From NCBI GenBank assembly GCA_001941025.1, contig MSHE01000016.1, positions 1 to 64,000 on the forward strand: a DNA stretch of 64,000 nt. Reading direction: 5' to 3'. Below the pieces are notes generated by a model, which worked only from the letters and a program-made list of their open reading frames with translations, was not told the origin of the DNA and ran no database searches. The position numbers and the translations under genes were made by a program. This document shows, piece after piece, positions 35,134-43,904 of the stretch. The first letter of the stretch is position 1. Each line of letters begins with the position of its first letter. The stretch comes from Lachnospiraceae bacterium Zagget3. GTDB lineage: Bacteria; Bacillota_A; Clostridia; Lachnospirales; Lachnospiraceae.

Positions 35134-36682
35134 AAAAGTCTGGAGAGGATTTACAGCGCTTGTTTTGGTGGGCGCGCTTTCTGTCGGCGGCATGTCTCTG
35201 GCCGTGGCTGCGGATGAGGACGTAGATGGTGTTGAGGAAGAAGCGGATGCCGAAGTGGTTGACATATCGGCTCTGAAAGCAGTTGATCCCGAGACCGGCC
35301 TTGAAATGGAAATTGTCATGGAAGAGGAGGCGGAACCCGCTGCCGATGAATCCGAATCGGAACCTGTGTCATCTGAAACGGAATCCTCAGATCAGGTTTC
35401 GGATAATTCTTCTGTTTCCCAATCAAAATTGAATACGGATGCACCTGAGACAAAGGCAGAACCGGCTGCGACTGAGACAAAAGAGGAGTCGGCTGCGTCC
35501 GAGACGAAAGAGGAGCCGGCTGCGTCTGAGACGAAAGAAGAACCGGAAACAGCAGAGACCGCTGCGGTCGAGGAGGCAGAGGAAGAAACTCCGGAAGCGG
35601 ATGTCAGTGAACCGGAGGAACAAAATGATGAGGCAAATACAGAAACGATAACCGGCACCATATCAGACGTGGAACCGGTTGAGACGATTTCCGCCGAAGA
35701 ATTATTGGAATCCCGTAAAGAGGGTATTTATGTTGCTCTTCGTAACGCCGGTATGGCCCATGTAGGTGCTGCGTCCGTGATGGGTATTATGGATGCGACC
35801 AGTGCGTTTGATGCTTCGGACGGCGGTCTTTTGGATTGGACAAACGAGTGGAAAGACGCGTTGGATGAATATGCGGGGGACAATGCCTCTTCGCAGGCTT
35901 ATCAGGTTGCGTTTTTGTTGGAGACGCTTGAAAATCCCGAGGAAATTTTAGGAGAAGAAACAGAGGAAGAAATAGCGGAAGAGATAGAGGAAGAAGCAGA
36001 GGAAGAAATAAATTTTGATTATCTGAAAGCCGCTCTTATGTCCGATGACTCGCATGTTATGACAGATGTCTGGTATTTCCTTCAGTATTATTCGAACAGG
36101 GCAAATCCGGATAATGAGATTGATATCAATGATTGTCTTAAGCTTGCGAGAGAATATGTGAAGGAATATGAGCCCATTCAAGATTCTTATGAGGACCTTA
36201 CCACTATTTTTGAAATGACGGAGTCTGCCGGCGGACAGGCTGTTGCCGAATTTGCCTGCAGTTTTGTCGGGAACCCCTATGTATGGGGCGGGACGAGTCT
36301 TACAAACGGCTGTGACTGTTCCGGATTTATTCAGTCCGTCTATGCGCACTACGGCGTATCGCTCCCGCATTATTCCGGCTCGCTTCGTTATGTAGGATAT
36401 GAAGTGTCCCCGGCGGAGATGCAGCCCGGTGATATCGTATGTTATTCCGGTCATTGCGCGATCTATATTGGAAATGGGCAAATTGTCCACGCGTCGAATT
36501 CCCAGCCGTATCCGGTTGGCGGAATAAAGATTTCGCCCAACTATGCTTACAGAACGGTCTTAGCGATCCGCAGGGTATTGGTGTCGGATGTGTCGGACGC
36601 GTCGGAAGACTCTGATACGTTCGATATCGAGCCGGTCGTGTTGACGGAGCCGGAGATGTTGACGGAGGCTGAAGAAGCGTAA
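35123..36682 (+). CDS. Secreted NlpC/P60 peptidoglycan hydrolase
   Basis: A 519-residue secreted protein. Signal peptide (residues 1-29, ending AVAA), then about 190 residues of acidic low-complexity Glu/Ala/Ser sequence including four nine-residue repeats, a helical region (about 195-370), and a C-terminal NlpC/P60 domain with catalytic Cys399 in NGCDCSGFI, His444 in GHCAIYIG and His456 in VHAS. It should cleave peptide stems in peptidoglycan. No sorting signal or wall-binding domain is seen. An attenuator-like terminator separates it from the GH5 gene. Confidence 0.92.
   Translation: MKFRKVWRGFTALVLVGALSVGGMSLAVAADEDVDGVEEEADAEVVDISALKAVDPETGLEMEIVMEEEAEPAADESESEPVSSETESSDQVSDNSSVSQSKLNTDAPETKAEPAATETKEESAASETKEEPAASETKEEPETAETAAVEEAEEETPEADVSEPEEQNDEANTETITGTISDVEPVETISAEELLESRKEGIYVALRNAGMAHVGAASVMGIMDATSAFDASDGGLLDWTNEWKDALDEYAGDNASSQAYQVAFLLETLENPEEILGEETEEEIAEEIEEEAEEEINFDYLKAALMSDDSHVMTDVWYFLQYYSNRANPDNEIDINDCLKLAREYVKEYEPIQDSYEDLTTIFEMTESAGGQAVAEFACSFVGNPYVWGGTSLTNGCDCSGFIQSVYAHYGVSLPHYSGSLRYVGYEVSPAEMQPGDIVCYSGHCAIYIGNGQIVHASNSQPYPVGGIKISPNYAYRTVLAIRRVLVSDVSDASEDSDTFDIEPVVLTEPEMLTEAEEA
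35447..35554 (+). repeat. Four tandem 27-base repeats in the NlpC/P60 gene
   Basis: Four consecutive units encode [27 protein letters not shown] and ETKEEPETA. In-frame repeats like these can change copy number by slippage and so change linker length. Confidence 0.85.
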
Positions 36683-36700
36683 CAGGTATGTATGTAAGAG

Positions 36701-36729
36701 CCCACCTGCGTTTTGCAGGTGGGTTTTTT
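36701..36729 (+). terminator. Terminator between the NlpC/P60 and GH5 genes
   Basis: Stem CCCACCTGC (36701-36709) and GCAGGTGGG (36715-36723), loop GTTTT region, then TTTTTT. The GH5 ribosome binding site AAAGGAGG follows at once. As no separate promoter is seen for the GH5 gene, read-through may set its level. Confidence 0.88.
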
Positions 36730-36747
36730 AAAAGGAGGTCGGACAGC

Positions 36748-38484
36748 ATGAGGAAAAAAATACTTTCTTTCTTTACGGCCGCGGCGTTGGTGATCACATC
36801 CTTTGTCGGAGGAATCGGAGGGGTCAGTGTACAGGCCGCGACAACGACGGATACTGCTTTGGCGTCGCCGTCCGTCAACGGGGCGCTTCAGGTGATCGGC
36901 ACACAGCTCTGTGATAAGAACGGAAACCCGGTACAACTGCGGGGGGTCAGCAGTCACGGCCTCGCCTGGTATCCGGAGTATGTGAACGCGGATTGTCTGG
37001 CAGACCTTCACTCCTGGGGAGCGAATGTATTCCGGCTGGCCATGTATACGGAGGAGTACGGCGGGTATTGCTCCGGCGGCGATCAGACCGCCTTGAAGGA
37101 TCTGATCCGAAAGGGCGTCAAGGCCGCGAAGGACGAAGATATGTATGTGATCATAGACTGGCATATCCTGTCGGACTCGAACCCGTTGACGCACCAGAGC
37201 GAGGCAAAGGCATTCTTTTCTGAGATGTCGAAGGAGTTTTCCGGTTACAACAACGTACTCTATGAGATCTGCAACGAGCCGAATGGCGGAACCACATGGA
37301 GCGATATAAAGACCTATGCGCAGAATATCATCCCGGCGATCCGGGCGAATGACAAGGATGCCGTTATTATCGTCGGGACACCGACCTGGTCGCAGGATGT
37401 CGATGTGGCAGCGGCCAGCCCGATCACGGGCTATAGCAATATCATGTATTCCCTGCACTTTTACGCGGCCACGCACAAGGATGACCTGAGGAACAAAATG
37501 AAGTCGGCGATCCAGGCAGGTCTGCCGGTCTTCGTGTCGGAGTATGGCATCTGCGACTCCAGCGGCAGCGGCAGCATTGACGAGAATTCCGCGAACACCT
37601 GGGTAGACCTCATGGACGAGTATGGGGTCAGTTATGTGATGTGGAATCTCTCAAACAAGGACGAATCCTCTTCCATATTAAAAAGCAGCGTGACAAAGAC
37701 GTCCGGTTTTACCTATGATGATCTAAGCCAGTCCGGCAGATGGCTTTACAACATGCTGCAGGACGCGCTCGCCGAGAACCCATATGGAGGCGAGCTCAAG
37801 AAAGATTCCTCCGGCACATGGTATTACTATGTCAACGGGGAAAAGTACACATCTTACACCGGTTTCGCGTCCAACTCCAATGGGAGGTGGTATGTAGAAA
37901 AAGGCAAGGTCACGTTTAATAAAAACAGCGTGATCAAGGATACGTACGGCGCGCTCGGCAAAAAAGGCGACTGGTACTATGTGGTCGGCAGTAAAGTGCA
38001 GACCGGCTTCACCGGGCTGGCGAATTATAAGAACGACAACGGCTGGTGGTACATCCGAAACGGCAAAGTGGATTTCTCCGCCAACACCGTGGCAAAGAAC
38101 AAGAACGGCTGGTGGTATGTGACCGGCGGCAAGGTGCAGTTCGGCTTTACGGGCCTGGCCAATTACAGGAACGAAAACGGCTGGTGGTATATTAAGAACG
38201 GAAAAGTGGACTTCACCCACAACGGCGTTGACAAGAACAAGAACGGCTGGTATTACATAACCGGCGGCATGGTGCAGTTCGGCTACACCGGCGTGGCAAA
38301 TTATAAGAACGCGAACGGCTGGTGGTATATCAAAGGCGGCAAAGTGGACTTTTCCTTTACCGGCATCGCATCCAATAAGAACGGATCCTGGTTGGTGAAA
38401 AACGGCAAGGTAAACTTCGGCTATACCGGCAGGTATACGTATAGAGGAAAAGTTTATACCGTTAAGAACGGGAAAGCCACGTGA
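36748..38484 (+). CDS. Secreted GH5 endoglucanase with cell-wall-binding repeats
   Basis: A 578-residue secreted protein. Signal peptide to about residue 30 (VSVQA); a GH5 (cellulase A) barrel from about 40 to 345 with [15 protein letters not shown], acid/base Glu177 in ICNEPNG and nucleophile Glu265 in VFVSEYG; then a C-terminal array of [17 protein letters not shown] repeats, as in choline-binding/glucan-binding modules. The barrel should cut beta-1,4-glucans; the repeats probably hold it on the cell wall. AAAGGAGG precedes the ATG, which is preferred over one at 36688 that lies before the terminator hairpin. Confidence 0.95.
   Translation: MRKKILSFFTAAALVITSFVGGIGGVSVQAATTTDTALASPSVNGALQVIGTQLCDKNGNPVQLRGVSSHGLAWYPEYVNADCLADLHSWGANVFRLAMYTEEYGGYCSGGDQTALKDLIRKGVKAAKDEDMYVIIDWHILSDSNPLTHQSEAKAFFSEMSKEFSGYNNVLYEICNEPNGGTTWSDIKTYAQNIIPAIRANDKDAVIIVGTPTWSQDVDVAAASPITGYSNIMYSLHFYAATHKDDLRNKMKSAIQAGLPVFVSEYGICDSSGSGSIDENSANTWVDLMDEYGVSYVMWNLSNKDESSSILKSSVTKTSGFTYDDLSQSGRWLYNMLQDALAENPYGGELKKDSSGTWYYYVNGEKYTSYTGFASNSNGRWYVEKGKVTFNKNSVIKDTYGALGKKGDWYYVVGSKVQTGFTGLANYKNDNGWWYIRNGKVDFSANTVAKNKNGWWYVTGGKVQFGFTGLANYRNENGWWYIKNGKVDFTHNGVDKNKNGWYYITGGMVQFGYTGVANYKNANGWWYIKGGKVDFSFTGIASNKNGSWLVKNGKVNFGYTGRYTYRGKVYTVKNGKAT
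37966..38430 (+). repeat. Cell-wall-binding repeat array in the GH5 gene
   Basis: About seven modules of 20-24 codons with the core NGWWYxxxGKVxF, arranged as a two-module superrepeat of about 46 codons (KVDF-type then KVQFG-type). DNA similarity between units is high, which suggests recent duplication. Confidence 0.8.
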
Positions 38485-38524
38485 TAACAGTTGTCGTTCC
38501 TGCGGCACAAAAGGGAATGATACC

Positions 38525-39640
38525 ATGACAGATGCATTAAGTCTTGATACCGTCACACTCTCCGAGGACGGAAAACACATCGTGATCGTAGATCAGACAC
38601 TGCTCCCGGGTGAGACGAAATACCTCTCGCTTGACCGGGCGGAAGATATTTGGGAGGCGATTTATAAACTGCGAGTGCGCGGCGCGCCGGCCATCGGCGT
38701 GACCGGGGCGCTCGCTTACTCTGTGCTAGCGGATCAGATTGAGACGGAGGAAACGGACGAGTTTGTCGAACAATGTACGCGGATTATGGAGTATATTAAT
38801 TCCTCCCGTCCGACGGCCGTGAACTTAAGCTGGGCGTTAAACCGGATGCACGCGCGGCTCTTGGCTGAGCGGGACGGGCATACGGTCCCGGAGATAAAGG
38901 AACTGCTGCGCTCAGAGGCCCTCTCGATCCGAGAGGAGGACATCGCGATCAGCCGGGGCATCGGCACCTACGGGTTTGAACTGCTGGAGGCGATCGGACG
39001 CGGTGTGGGCGTGATGACCCATTGCAATGCCGGGACACTTGCGACCACAAAGTACGGCACGGCGCTGGCACCGATCTATGTGGCGCTCGAGCATGGATGG
39101 GATCCGAAGAAGGATCTGCATGTCTACTGCGATGAGACGCGGCCGCTCCTGCAGGGCGCGCGCCTGTCCGCTTTCGAGATGCAGACGGCCGGTGTGGATA
39201 CCTGGCTGCAGTGTGACAATATGGCTTCCTATACGATGAAGGCCGGCAAGATCGACATCATTTTTGTCGGCTGCGACCGTGTGGCGGCAAACGGCGACTT
39301 TGCGAACAAGATCGGTACGAGCGGGGTGGCCATTCTGGCAAACCATTACGGCATCCCGTTTTATGTGTGCGCGCCGTCCTCCACGATCGACATGACTTTG
39401 TCGGGCGGGGATGAGATTCCCATTGAGCAGCGAAAAGCGGAGGAAGTGACCGAGATGTGGTATGAGAAGCGCATGGCGCCGGAAGGGGTCGGCGTGGTCA
39501 ATCCGGCCTTTGATGTGACGGACCATGATCTGGTCACCGGCATCATCACGGAGAAGGGAATTGCCCGCGCGCCGTATCGTGAAGCATTTGAGGCGATGGG
39601 GATCCGTCCGGTGGAAAAATTCGTGGATAAACACAGATAA
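38525..39640 (+). CDS. mtnA: S-methyl-5-thioribose-1-phosphate isomerase
   Basis: A 371-residue enzyme of the methionine salvage pathway, related to eIF2B-alpha. Motifs: KLRVRGAPAIGVTGALAY, THCNAGTLATTKYGTAL with the catalytic Cys, and GCDRVAANGDFANKIGT with the catalytic Asp. No other salvage gene is adjacent. The ribosome binding site is weak (AAAGGGAA). It lies between two genes for secreted enzymes and its link to them is unclear. Confidence 0.95.
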   Translation: MTDALSLDTVTLSEDGKHIVIVDQTLLPGETKYLSLDRAEDIWEAIYKLRVRGAPAIGVTGALAYSVLADQIETEETDEFVEQCTRIMEYINSSRPTAVNLSWALNRMHARLLAERDGHTVPEIKELLRSEALSIREEDIAISRGIGTYGFELLEAIGRGVGVMTHCNAGTLATTKYGTALAPIYVALEHGWDPKKDLHVYCDETRPLLQGARLSAFEMQTAGVDTWLQCDNMASYTMKAGKIDIIFVGCDRVAANGDFANKIGTSGVAILANHYGIPFYVCAPSSTIDMTLSGGDEIPIEQRKAEEVTEMWYEKRMAPEGVGVVNPAFDVTDHDLVTGIITEKGIARAPYREAFEAMGIRPVEKFVDKHR

Positions 39641-39709
39641 TGCCCATTTTGTTCCATTCTGATAATTGCATCGCCAGCTGCATTGACATACGTATGATGG
39701 CGCGGTAAA

Positions 39710-41386
39710 ATGACAGGCGAAATGAAAAATACAGAGAATCACAGTATAGAAAAACAGAATTACACCAAGCGGATGTACAGGAGAATGCTCAGTTTTCTTC
39801 TGATAGCGGCGATGGTCGTATCCTGCTGCACGGTATGGTTGTTTGGTTTCACCGAAGTGGCCATGGCGGACGAGGAAGAGGTGGAAGCGGAAGAGGAAGA
39901 GACATTCTGCGGCCTGGAAGAACATGAGCACGACGAAGACTGTTACGAAAAGATCTTAATATGCGGTCAGGAGGAGTGCGACCCCGTCGAGGGACACACG
40001 CATACCGAGGCGTGTTACCGGACCGAGAAGAGGCTGATCTGCGGGCTGAAAGAGGGGGAACCGGAAGAGCCGGAAGAAGCGGAAGAACCGGAAGAAACGG
40101 AAGAACCGAATGACGCGGATGACGCCGATGACGCCGATGACGCGGAGGAAGCGGAGGAAACGGCGGAACCGGTTAAACTGCACACCCACACCGCGGCGTG
40201 CTATGAGACCGTTCAGGTCCTTGTCTGCGACCTGGAAGAGTGCGAACCCGTCGAGGGACATACCCATACCGAGGAATGCTATGAGACCGGAACGGAGCTG
40301 ATCTGTGAACTTCCGGAGCACGAACACACCGAGCAATGCTATAGCGATGATACCGCCGATGTGGAGGACAGCAGTATCTGGGAAGCTACGCTGCCGACGG
40401 AACTGGCCGGCATATGGGATGAGGATGTGGTCGCCATCGCGGCAAGCCAGCTCGGCTATACCGAGAGTGAGAAAAATTTCCTCGTTAACGAGAACGGCAC
40501 CACGATCGACGAAAGAAGAAAAGGCTATACCCGCTACGGCGCATGGTATGGTGACACATACGGCGATTGGTGCGCCATGTTCGTGTCCTTCTGTCTGTAC
40601 TATGCCGGCGTGCCGAAGACGACCTTCCCCGAGGCTGCCAACTGCGCGGCATGGACCGAGGCGCTGGATGAGAAGGGGCTCTATAGGGAAGCGGAAACTA
40701 CCGACTTTGTCCCGGAATCAGGCGATCTGATCTTTTTCAAAAACCGGAGCAGCAACAGCAGGGCGGTCGACCATGTGGGCATTGTCGAGAGTGTCGAATG
40801 GGATACCGATGAAAACGGGGAAGCGAAGGATGTAATGATCCACACGATCGAAGGCAACAGCGGCAATTGTGTGAGACGGAATATTTATAGCATCGATAAC
40901 GGAACCATTGTCGGATACGGCGTTTTGCCGAAGCCGGGAATGAATGACGCGGTAACGTTGGCCTCAGAAGACTCGGTCTCCGATGTGGCAGGCATAATTC
41001 CCGCGCTTTTCACGGACGGATACGAATATATCGGAACGCTTTCCATCCCGGGTTTGGAGCTCGAACTGCCGGTTATGAGGGAGCGGAGCTGTCTTCCCCT
41101 GTGGATTGCCCCGGTACAGTATGACGGATTTTTGAGTGTGGACAATCCGGTCATCTCCGGTTATAACTACACCAACTATTTCGGAAATCTGAAATACTTA
41201 ACCGCAGGAGACGCGGTCACCTTTACGGACACGCAGGGGGACACGTTTGCGTATACAGTGGACGAGATGCTGCTTTCACAGCCCGATGAAGAGGAAATGG
41301 CTGCCAACGATTGGGATCTGACACTGCTTACCTGTACGATCACCGGTGATATCCGGGTGGCGGTACACTGTACGCGGCAGACGTAA
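39710..41386 (+). CDS. Secreted CHAP protein with a catalytically altered sortase-like domain
   Basis: A 558-residue protein. N-terminal membrane/signal helix at about 28-48. Residues 60-215 hold CGL...HxHxxxCY repeats (such as EGHTHTEACY and EGHTHTEECY) broken by an acidic EPEE/DADDADD stretch. A CHAP domain follows (about 235-400) with Cys288 in YGDWCAMFVSF and His355 in VDHVGIVE. The last 130 residues have a sortase pattern: YIGTLSIPGLELELPVM, GYNYTNYFGNL, and LTLLTCTITGDIRVAVHC. The active-site Cys542 and Arg549 are kept, but the His of the usual GHNY motif is Tyr485. The start is not firmly fixed; ATG 39722 is an option. Confidence 0.85.
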   Translation: MTGEMKNTENHSIEKQNYTKRMYRRMLSFLLIAAMVVSCCTVWLFGFTEVAMADEEEVEAEEEETFCGLEEHEHDEDCYEKILICGQEECDPVEGHTHTEACYRTEKRLICGLKEGEPEEPEEAEEPEETEEPNDADDADDADDAEEAEETAEPVKLHTHTAACYETVQVLVCDLEECEPVEGHTHTEECYETGTELICELPEHEHTEQCYSDDTADVEDSSIWEATLPTELAGIWDEDVVAIAASQLGYTESEKNFLVNENGTTIDERRKGYTRYGAWYGDTYGDWCAMFVSFCLYYAGVPKTTFPEAANCAAWTEALDEKGLYREAETTDFVPESGDLIFFKNRSSNSRAVDHVGIVESVEWDTDENGEAKDVMIHTIEGNSGNCVRRNIYSIDNGTIVGYGVLPKPGMNDAVTLASEDSVSDVAGIIPALFTDGYEYIGTLSIPGLELELPVMRERSCLPLWIAPVQYDGFLSVDNPVISGYNYTNYFGNLKYLTAGDAVTFTDTQGDTFAYTVDEMLLSQPDEEEMAANDWDLTLLTCTITGDIRVAVHCTRQT

Positions 41387-41407
41387 AAAATGTTTTTTCA
41401 CACAGCA

Positions 41408-41441
41408 TGAGCCTCCGGGATTCTTCCCGGAGGCTCATTTT
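41408..41441 (+). terminator. Rho-independent terminator of the CHAP gene
   Basis: A 13-base-pair stem TGAGCCTCCGGGA (41408-41420) and TCCCGGAGGCTCA (41425-41437) with a four-base loop, then TTTT. Confidence 0.85.
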
Positions 41442-41444
41442 GCG

Positions 41445-41518
41445 TGGAAGCAAGGAGGCTCGAACTCCTGACCTTTCGCGTGTGAGGCGAACGCTCATCC
41501 CGGCTGAGCTATGCTTCC
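41445..41518 (-). tRNA. tRNA-Val (CAC)
   Basis: On the minus strand: acceptor GGAAGCA/TGCTTCC, anticodon stem TTCGC/GCGAA with loop CTCACAC (anticodon CAC), T loop TTCGAGC, discriminator A. Confidence 0.94.
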
Positions 41519-41535
41519 ATAAAATAATTTTTGAC

Positions 41536-41608
41536 TGGAGCGTATGGGATTTGAACCCACGACCTCCACAATGCGAATGTGGCGCGCTCCCAACTGCGCT
41601 AACGCCCC
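41536..41608 (-). tRNA. tRNA-Ala (CGC)
   Basis: On the minus strand: acceptor GGGGCGT/ACGCTCC, anticodon stem CCACA/TGTGG with loop TTCGCAT (anticodon CGC), T loop TTCAAAT, discriminator A. Very similar in sequence to the plus-strand tRNA-Ala(GGC) at 32617. Confidence 0.94.
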
Positions 41609-41614
41609 GGGAAT

Positions 41615-41641
41615 CGCTCGGAAACGGTGGTTTCCGAAGCG
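41615..41641. other. Hairpin upstream of the minus-strand tRNA pair
   Basis: CGCT-CGGAAAC-GGTG-GTTTCCG-A-AGCG forms an 11-base-pair hairpin with one bulge. On the minus strand it lies between the MATE stop codon and tRNA-Ala. It lacks a T run, so it is a poor terminator and may be a processing or spacer element. Confidence 0.45.
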
Positions 41642-41693
41642 GTACATGATGTATGTTATCACATTTTACAGGTTGCGTCTACTACTTTATGCA

Positions 41694-43082
41694 TTAGGAG
41701 GCTTCTGCCGGATCCTCCCGTGTTAGGTGTCTCATCCACGTATACTTTCGGAAGTGTATGAATACCGGGAAACATTTAAAGAACTGGTCGGACTGGGTCA
41801 TTAGCACGACCAGGAGCACGGGCCAGTGCCACCAGAATGCCGACATTAAGGAAAGCGGTATGACAACGCACCAGGTACTGATCAGGTTCATCTTCATCGT
41901 AAACTGCGCGTCACCGGCGCCCTGTATGATGCCGAAACTGACCGGCATCTGATAAGACATACTGACCATGACGACTGCAAAGAGGACGATCATTTGTAAG
42001 GCCAGCGCCGTGGCTTCGTCGTTTAAGCTGTACAGAGACAAAAGCGGCCGCCGAAGGAAGATCAACACCATGGCGAGCCCGAAGCCGATTATGGGGTCGA
42101 TGACGCACAGGGTACGGGCCTCCATCCGCGCCTGCATCTCCTTGCCCTTGCCGATCGTGTTGCCGATTATGACGGTCGAGACGGCAGAGAGAGCCTGTAC
42201 GATTACTTTCAGATACTGGTAGAAGGTCGAGGCCACGGAGTTCGCCGCGATGGCGTTCGCGGAGAGATGCCCCAGGATGGCGGTCTGCAGCGGCACGGAG
42301 ATGCCCCAGACTACCTGCGAGAGCATGATGGGCCAAAACACCTTGGTATAGTCTTTTCTCAGATTAAGGTTAAAGCGCCACACCCCGCCCTCAAACAGGC
42401 ATATTTTCTTGTCGCCCCGCGCCAGATAGATTAGGATGATGACCAGTTCCATCGCCCGCGCGATGAGCGTACCGATCGCCGCGCCGCGGATGCCCATCTC
42501 GGGGAATCCGAGCCTGCCGAAGATCAACACATAGTTGATCCCGACATTTACGATAAGCGACGCGATCGAGATATAGAACGAGATGTTGACGGTCTCCACC
42601 GCCCGCAGGGCAGCCATTAAGATCTGCGTGATGAGAAACAGGAAGAAGGACCACATGACCACCATCAGATACGTATGGCCTTCCGCGATGATTTCCGGGG
42701 AATCGGTAAAGATCCGCAGTACAAGATTCGGGAACATGCCGCAGATGAAAAGGATGCACCCGCCAACGATAATGCCGAGTTTTAACGCGATGCCGGTTAA
42801 GGTGCGGATCGGCCCGGCTTGCCGTTTTCCCCAGTACTGCGACGCGATAACGACGAGCGTGTTGCCGATGGAGAGCGCGAACTGCTGTACCATGAAAAAG
42901 ACCTGATTGACGGTCGCGGCTCCGGAGAGCGCCTCCTGGCTGTAACTGCCCAACATGATATTGTCCATCATGTTGACGCTGTAGGCTACAACGTTTTGCA
43001 GCGCGACGACAACCAGCAAACGGAAGAGCGTCTTGTAAAACTCCCGGTCTCTTGTAAAAAATGGTTCTTTTCTAGCCTTCAT
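41694..43082 (-). CDS. MATE family efflux protein, second in window
   Basis: A 462-residue polytopic membrane protein of the MATE family, distinct in sequence from the one at 753. Features: MMDNIMLGSYSQEALSGAAT in helix 1-2, LALSIGNTLVVIASQYWGKR, and the second-half repeat VWGISVPLQTAILGHLSANA. Substrate unknown. AAGGAAAAAGGG precedes the ATG on the minus strand. A sigma-A promoter lies at 43105-43132. It may read through into the two tRNAs downstream. Confidence 0.94.
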   Translation of the reverse strand: MKARKEPFFTRDREFYKTLFRLLVVVALQNVVAYSVNMMDNIMLGSYSQEALSGAATVNQVFFMVQQFALSIGNTLVVIASQYWGKRQAGPIRTLTGIALKLGIIVGGCILFICGMFPNLVLRIFTDSPEIIAEGHTYLMVVMWSFFLFLITQILMAALRAVETVNISFYISIASLIVNVGINYVLIFGRLGFPEMGIRGAAIGTLIARAMELVIILIYLARGDKKICLFEGGVWRFNLNLRKDYTKVFWPIMLSQVVWGISVPLQTAILGHLSANAIAANSVASTFYQYLKVIVQALSAVSTVIIGNTIGKGKEMQARMEARTLCVIDPIIGFGLAMVLIFLRRPLLSLYSLNDEATALALQMIVLFAVVMVSMSYQMPVSFGIIQGAGDAQFTMKMNLISTWCVVIPLSLMSAFWWHWPVLLVVLMTQSDQFFKCFPVFIHFRKYTWMRHLTREDPAEAS

Positions 43083-43104
43083 AACCCTTTTTCCTTAAAC
43101 ATTT

Positions 43105-43132
43105 ATTATAGACCCTTTGTGCAAATATGCAA
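43105..43132 (-). promoter_or_regulatory. Sigma-A promoter of the second MATE gene
   Basis: On the minus strand TTGCAT (43127-43132), 16-base spacer, perfect TATAAT (43105-43110), 23 bases before the ATG. Confidence 0.7.
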
Positions 43133-43188
43133 GCGGCTGCGGCCTTTACAGCGGGGTAACGCTTTTTACAGATAATTTTAAATTTTTA

Positions 43189-43217
43189 CTGACATTTTAG
43201 CGAAAAGGTGCTATAAT
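43189..43217 (+). promoter_or_regulatory. Sigma-A promoter of the CarD gene
   Basis: CTGACA (43189-43194), 17-base spacer, perfect TATAAT (43212-43217). Confidence 0.8.
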
Positions 43218-43260
43218 CGCTACACAACTTATCGTCGCATCTTACCGAAGGGGTGAGGAA

Positions 43261-43764
43261 ATGTTTGCCAAAGGAGAATATGTTGTCTATGGCAGCAAGG
43301 GTGTTTGTCTGATCCTGGATATATCCCGGATCGACATCCCGGGCGTGGATCAGGATCGGCTTTATTATGTTATGCAGCCGGTTCAAAATGCGAATGGAAC
43401 CGTTTATTTACCGATTGACAGTACCAAAGCCGTGATCCGAAAGGTGATGTCCAAAGACGAAGCGAACAAGCTCATCCGGGACATTCCGGATATCAAGGAG
43501 CTGACGGTGCCCGACGAAAAACGCCGGGAGGCCAGTTACAAGGAAGCCTTGAAGACTTGCAGTGTCTACGCGTGGGTCAGTATCATCAAGGCCCTGTACG
43601 CGCGCAAAAATGAACGGCAGGCCGCGGGGAAAAAGATTACCGCATTGGATGAGCGCTATCTGAAAGCGGCGGAGCATGAACTTTATGAAGAACTTTCGAT
43701 TGCGCTGGGGATTCCGCAGGAGGATATGGGACCCTACCTGCAAAGCCACATGGGGGCAACGTAA
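43261..43764 (+). CDS. CarD family transcriptional regulator
   Basis: A 167-residue CarD/CdnL-like protein. The N-terminal RNA-polymerase-interaction domain has FAKGEYVVYGSKGVCLILDI and YYVMQP with YLPIDS; the helical C-terminal half (about 70-167) should contact promoter DNA. Such proteins stabilise open complexes, often at rRNA promoters. GGGGTGAGG precedes the ATG. It has its own promoter and is divergent from the MATE gene. Confidence 0.93.
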   Translation: MFAKGEYVVYGSKGVCLILDISRIDIPGVDQDRLYYVMQPVQNANGTVYLPIDSTKAVIRKVMSKDEANKLIRDIPDIKELTVPDEKRREASYKEALKTCSVYAWVSIIKALYARKNERQAAGKKITALDERYLKAAEHELYEELSIALGIPQEDMGPYLQSHMGAT

Positions 43765-43796
43765 CATACGGACAACTGCATAGGAAACCAACGCAT

Positions 43797-43829
43797 GATC
43801 GCCAATATTTTCTATAAATATTGGCGATC
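43797..43829. promoter_or_regulatory. Perfect 14-base-pair inverted repeat before the PBP gene
   Basis: GATCGCCAATATTT (43797-43810), five-base spacer, AAATATTGGCGATC (43816-43829). There is no T run on either side, so it is unlikely to be a terminator. It fills the place of the -35 box of the next promoter and so looks like a dyad operator. Confidence 0.55.
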
Positions 43830-43832
43830 CTG

Positions 43833-43841
43833 TGATATAAT
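43833..43841 (+). promoter_or_regulatory. Extended -10 promoter of the PBP gene
   Basis: TGATATAAT is an extended -10 element (TG, one base, perfect TATAAT at 43836-43841) with no recognisable -35, immediately after the inverted repeat. Confidence 0.6.
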
Positions 43842-43904
43842 CGTTGCGGGAGTGCGCAGCACAAAGCAATCCGTATCATACTAAGAGTAGAGGGACGCAG
43901 TCCT

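Noticed and set aside
37966..38430. Periodic DNA repeats considered as a CRISPR array
   Set aside because: The repeats are in frame, imperfect and encode NGWWY-type wall-binding modules; there are no unique spacers or cas genes.
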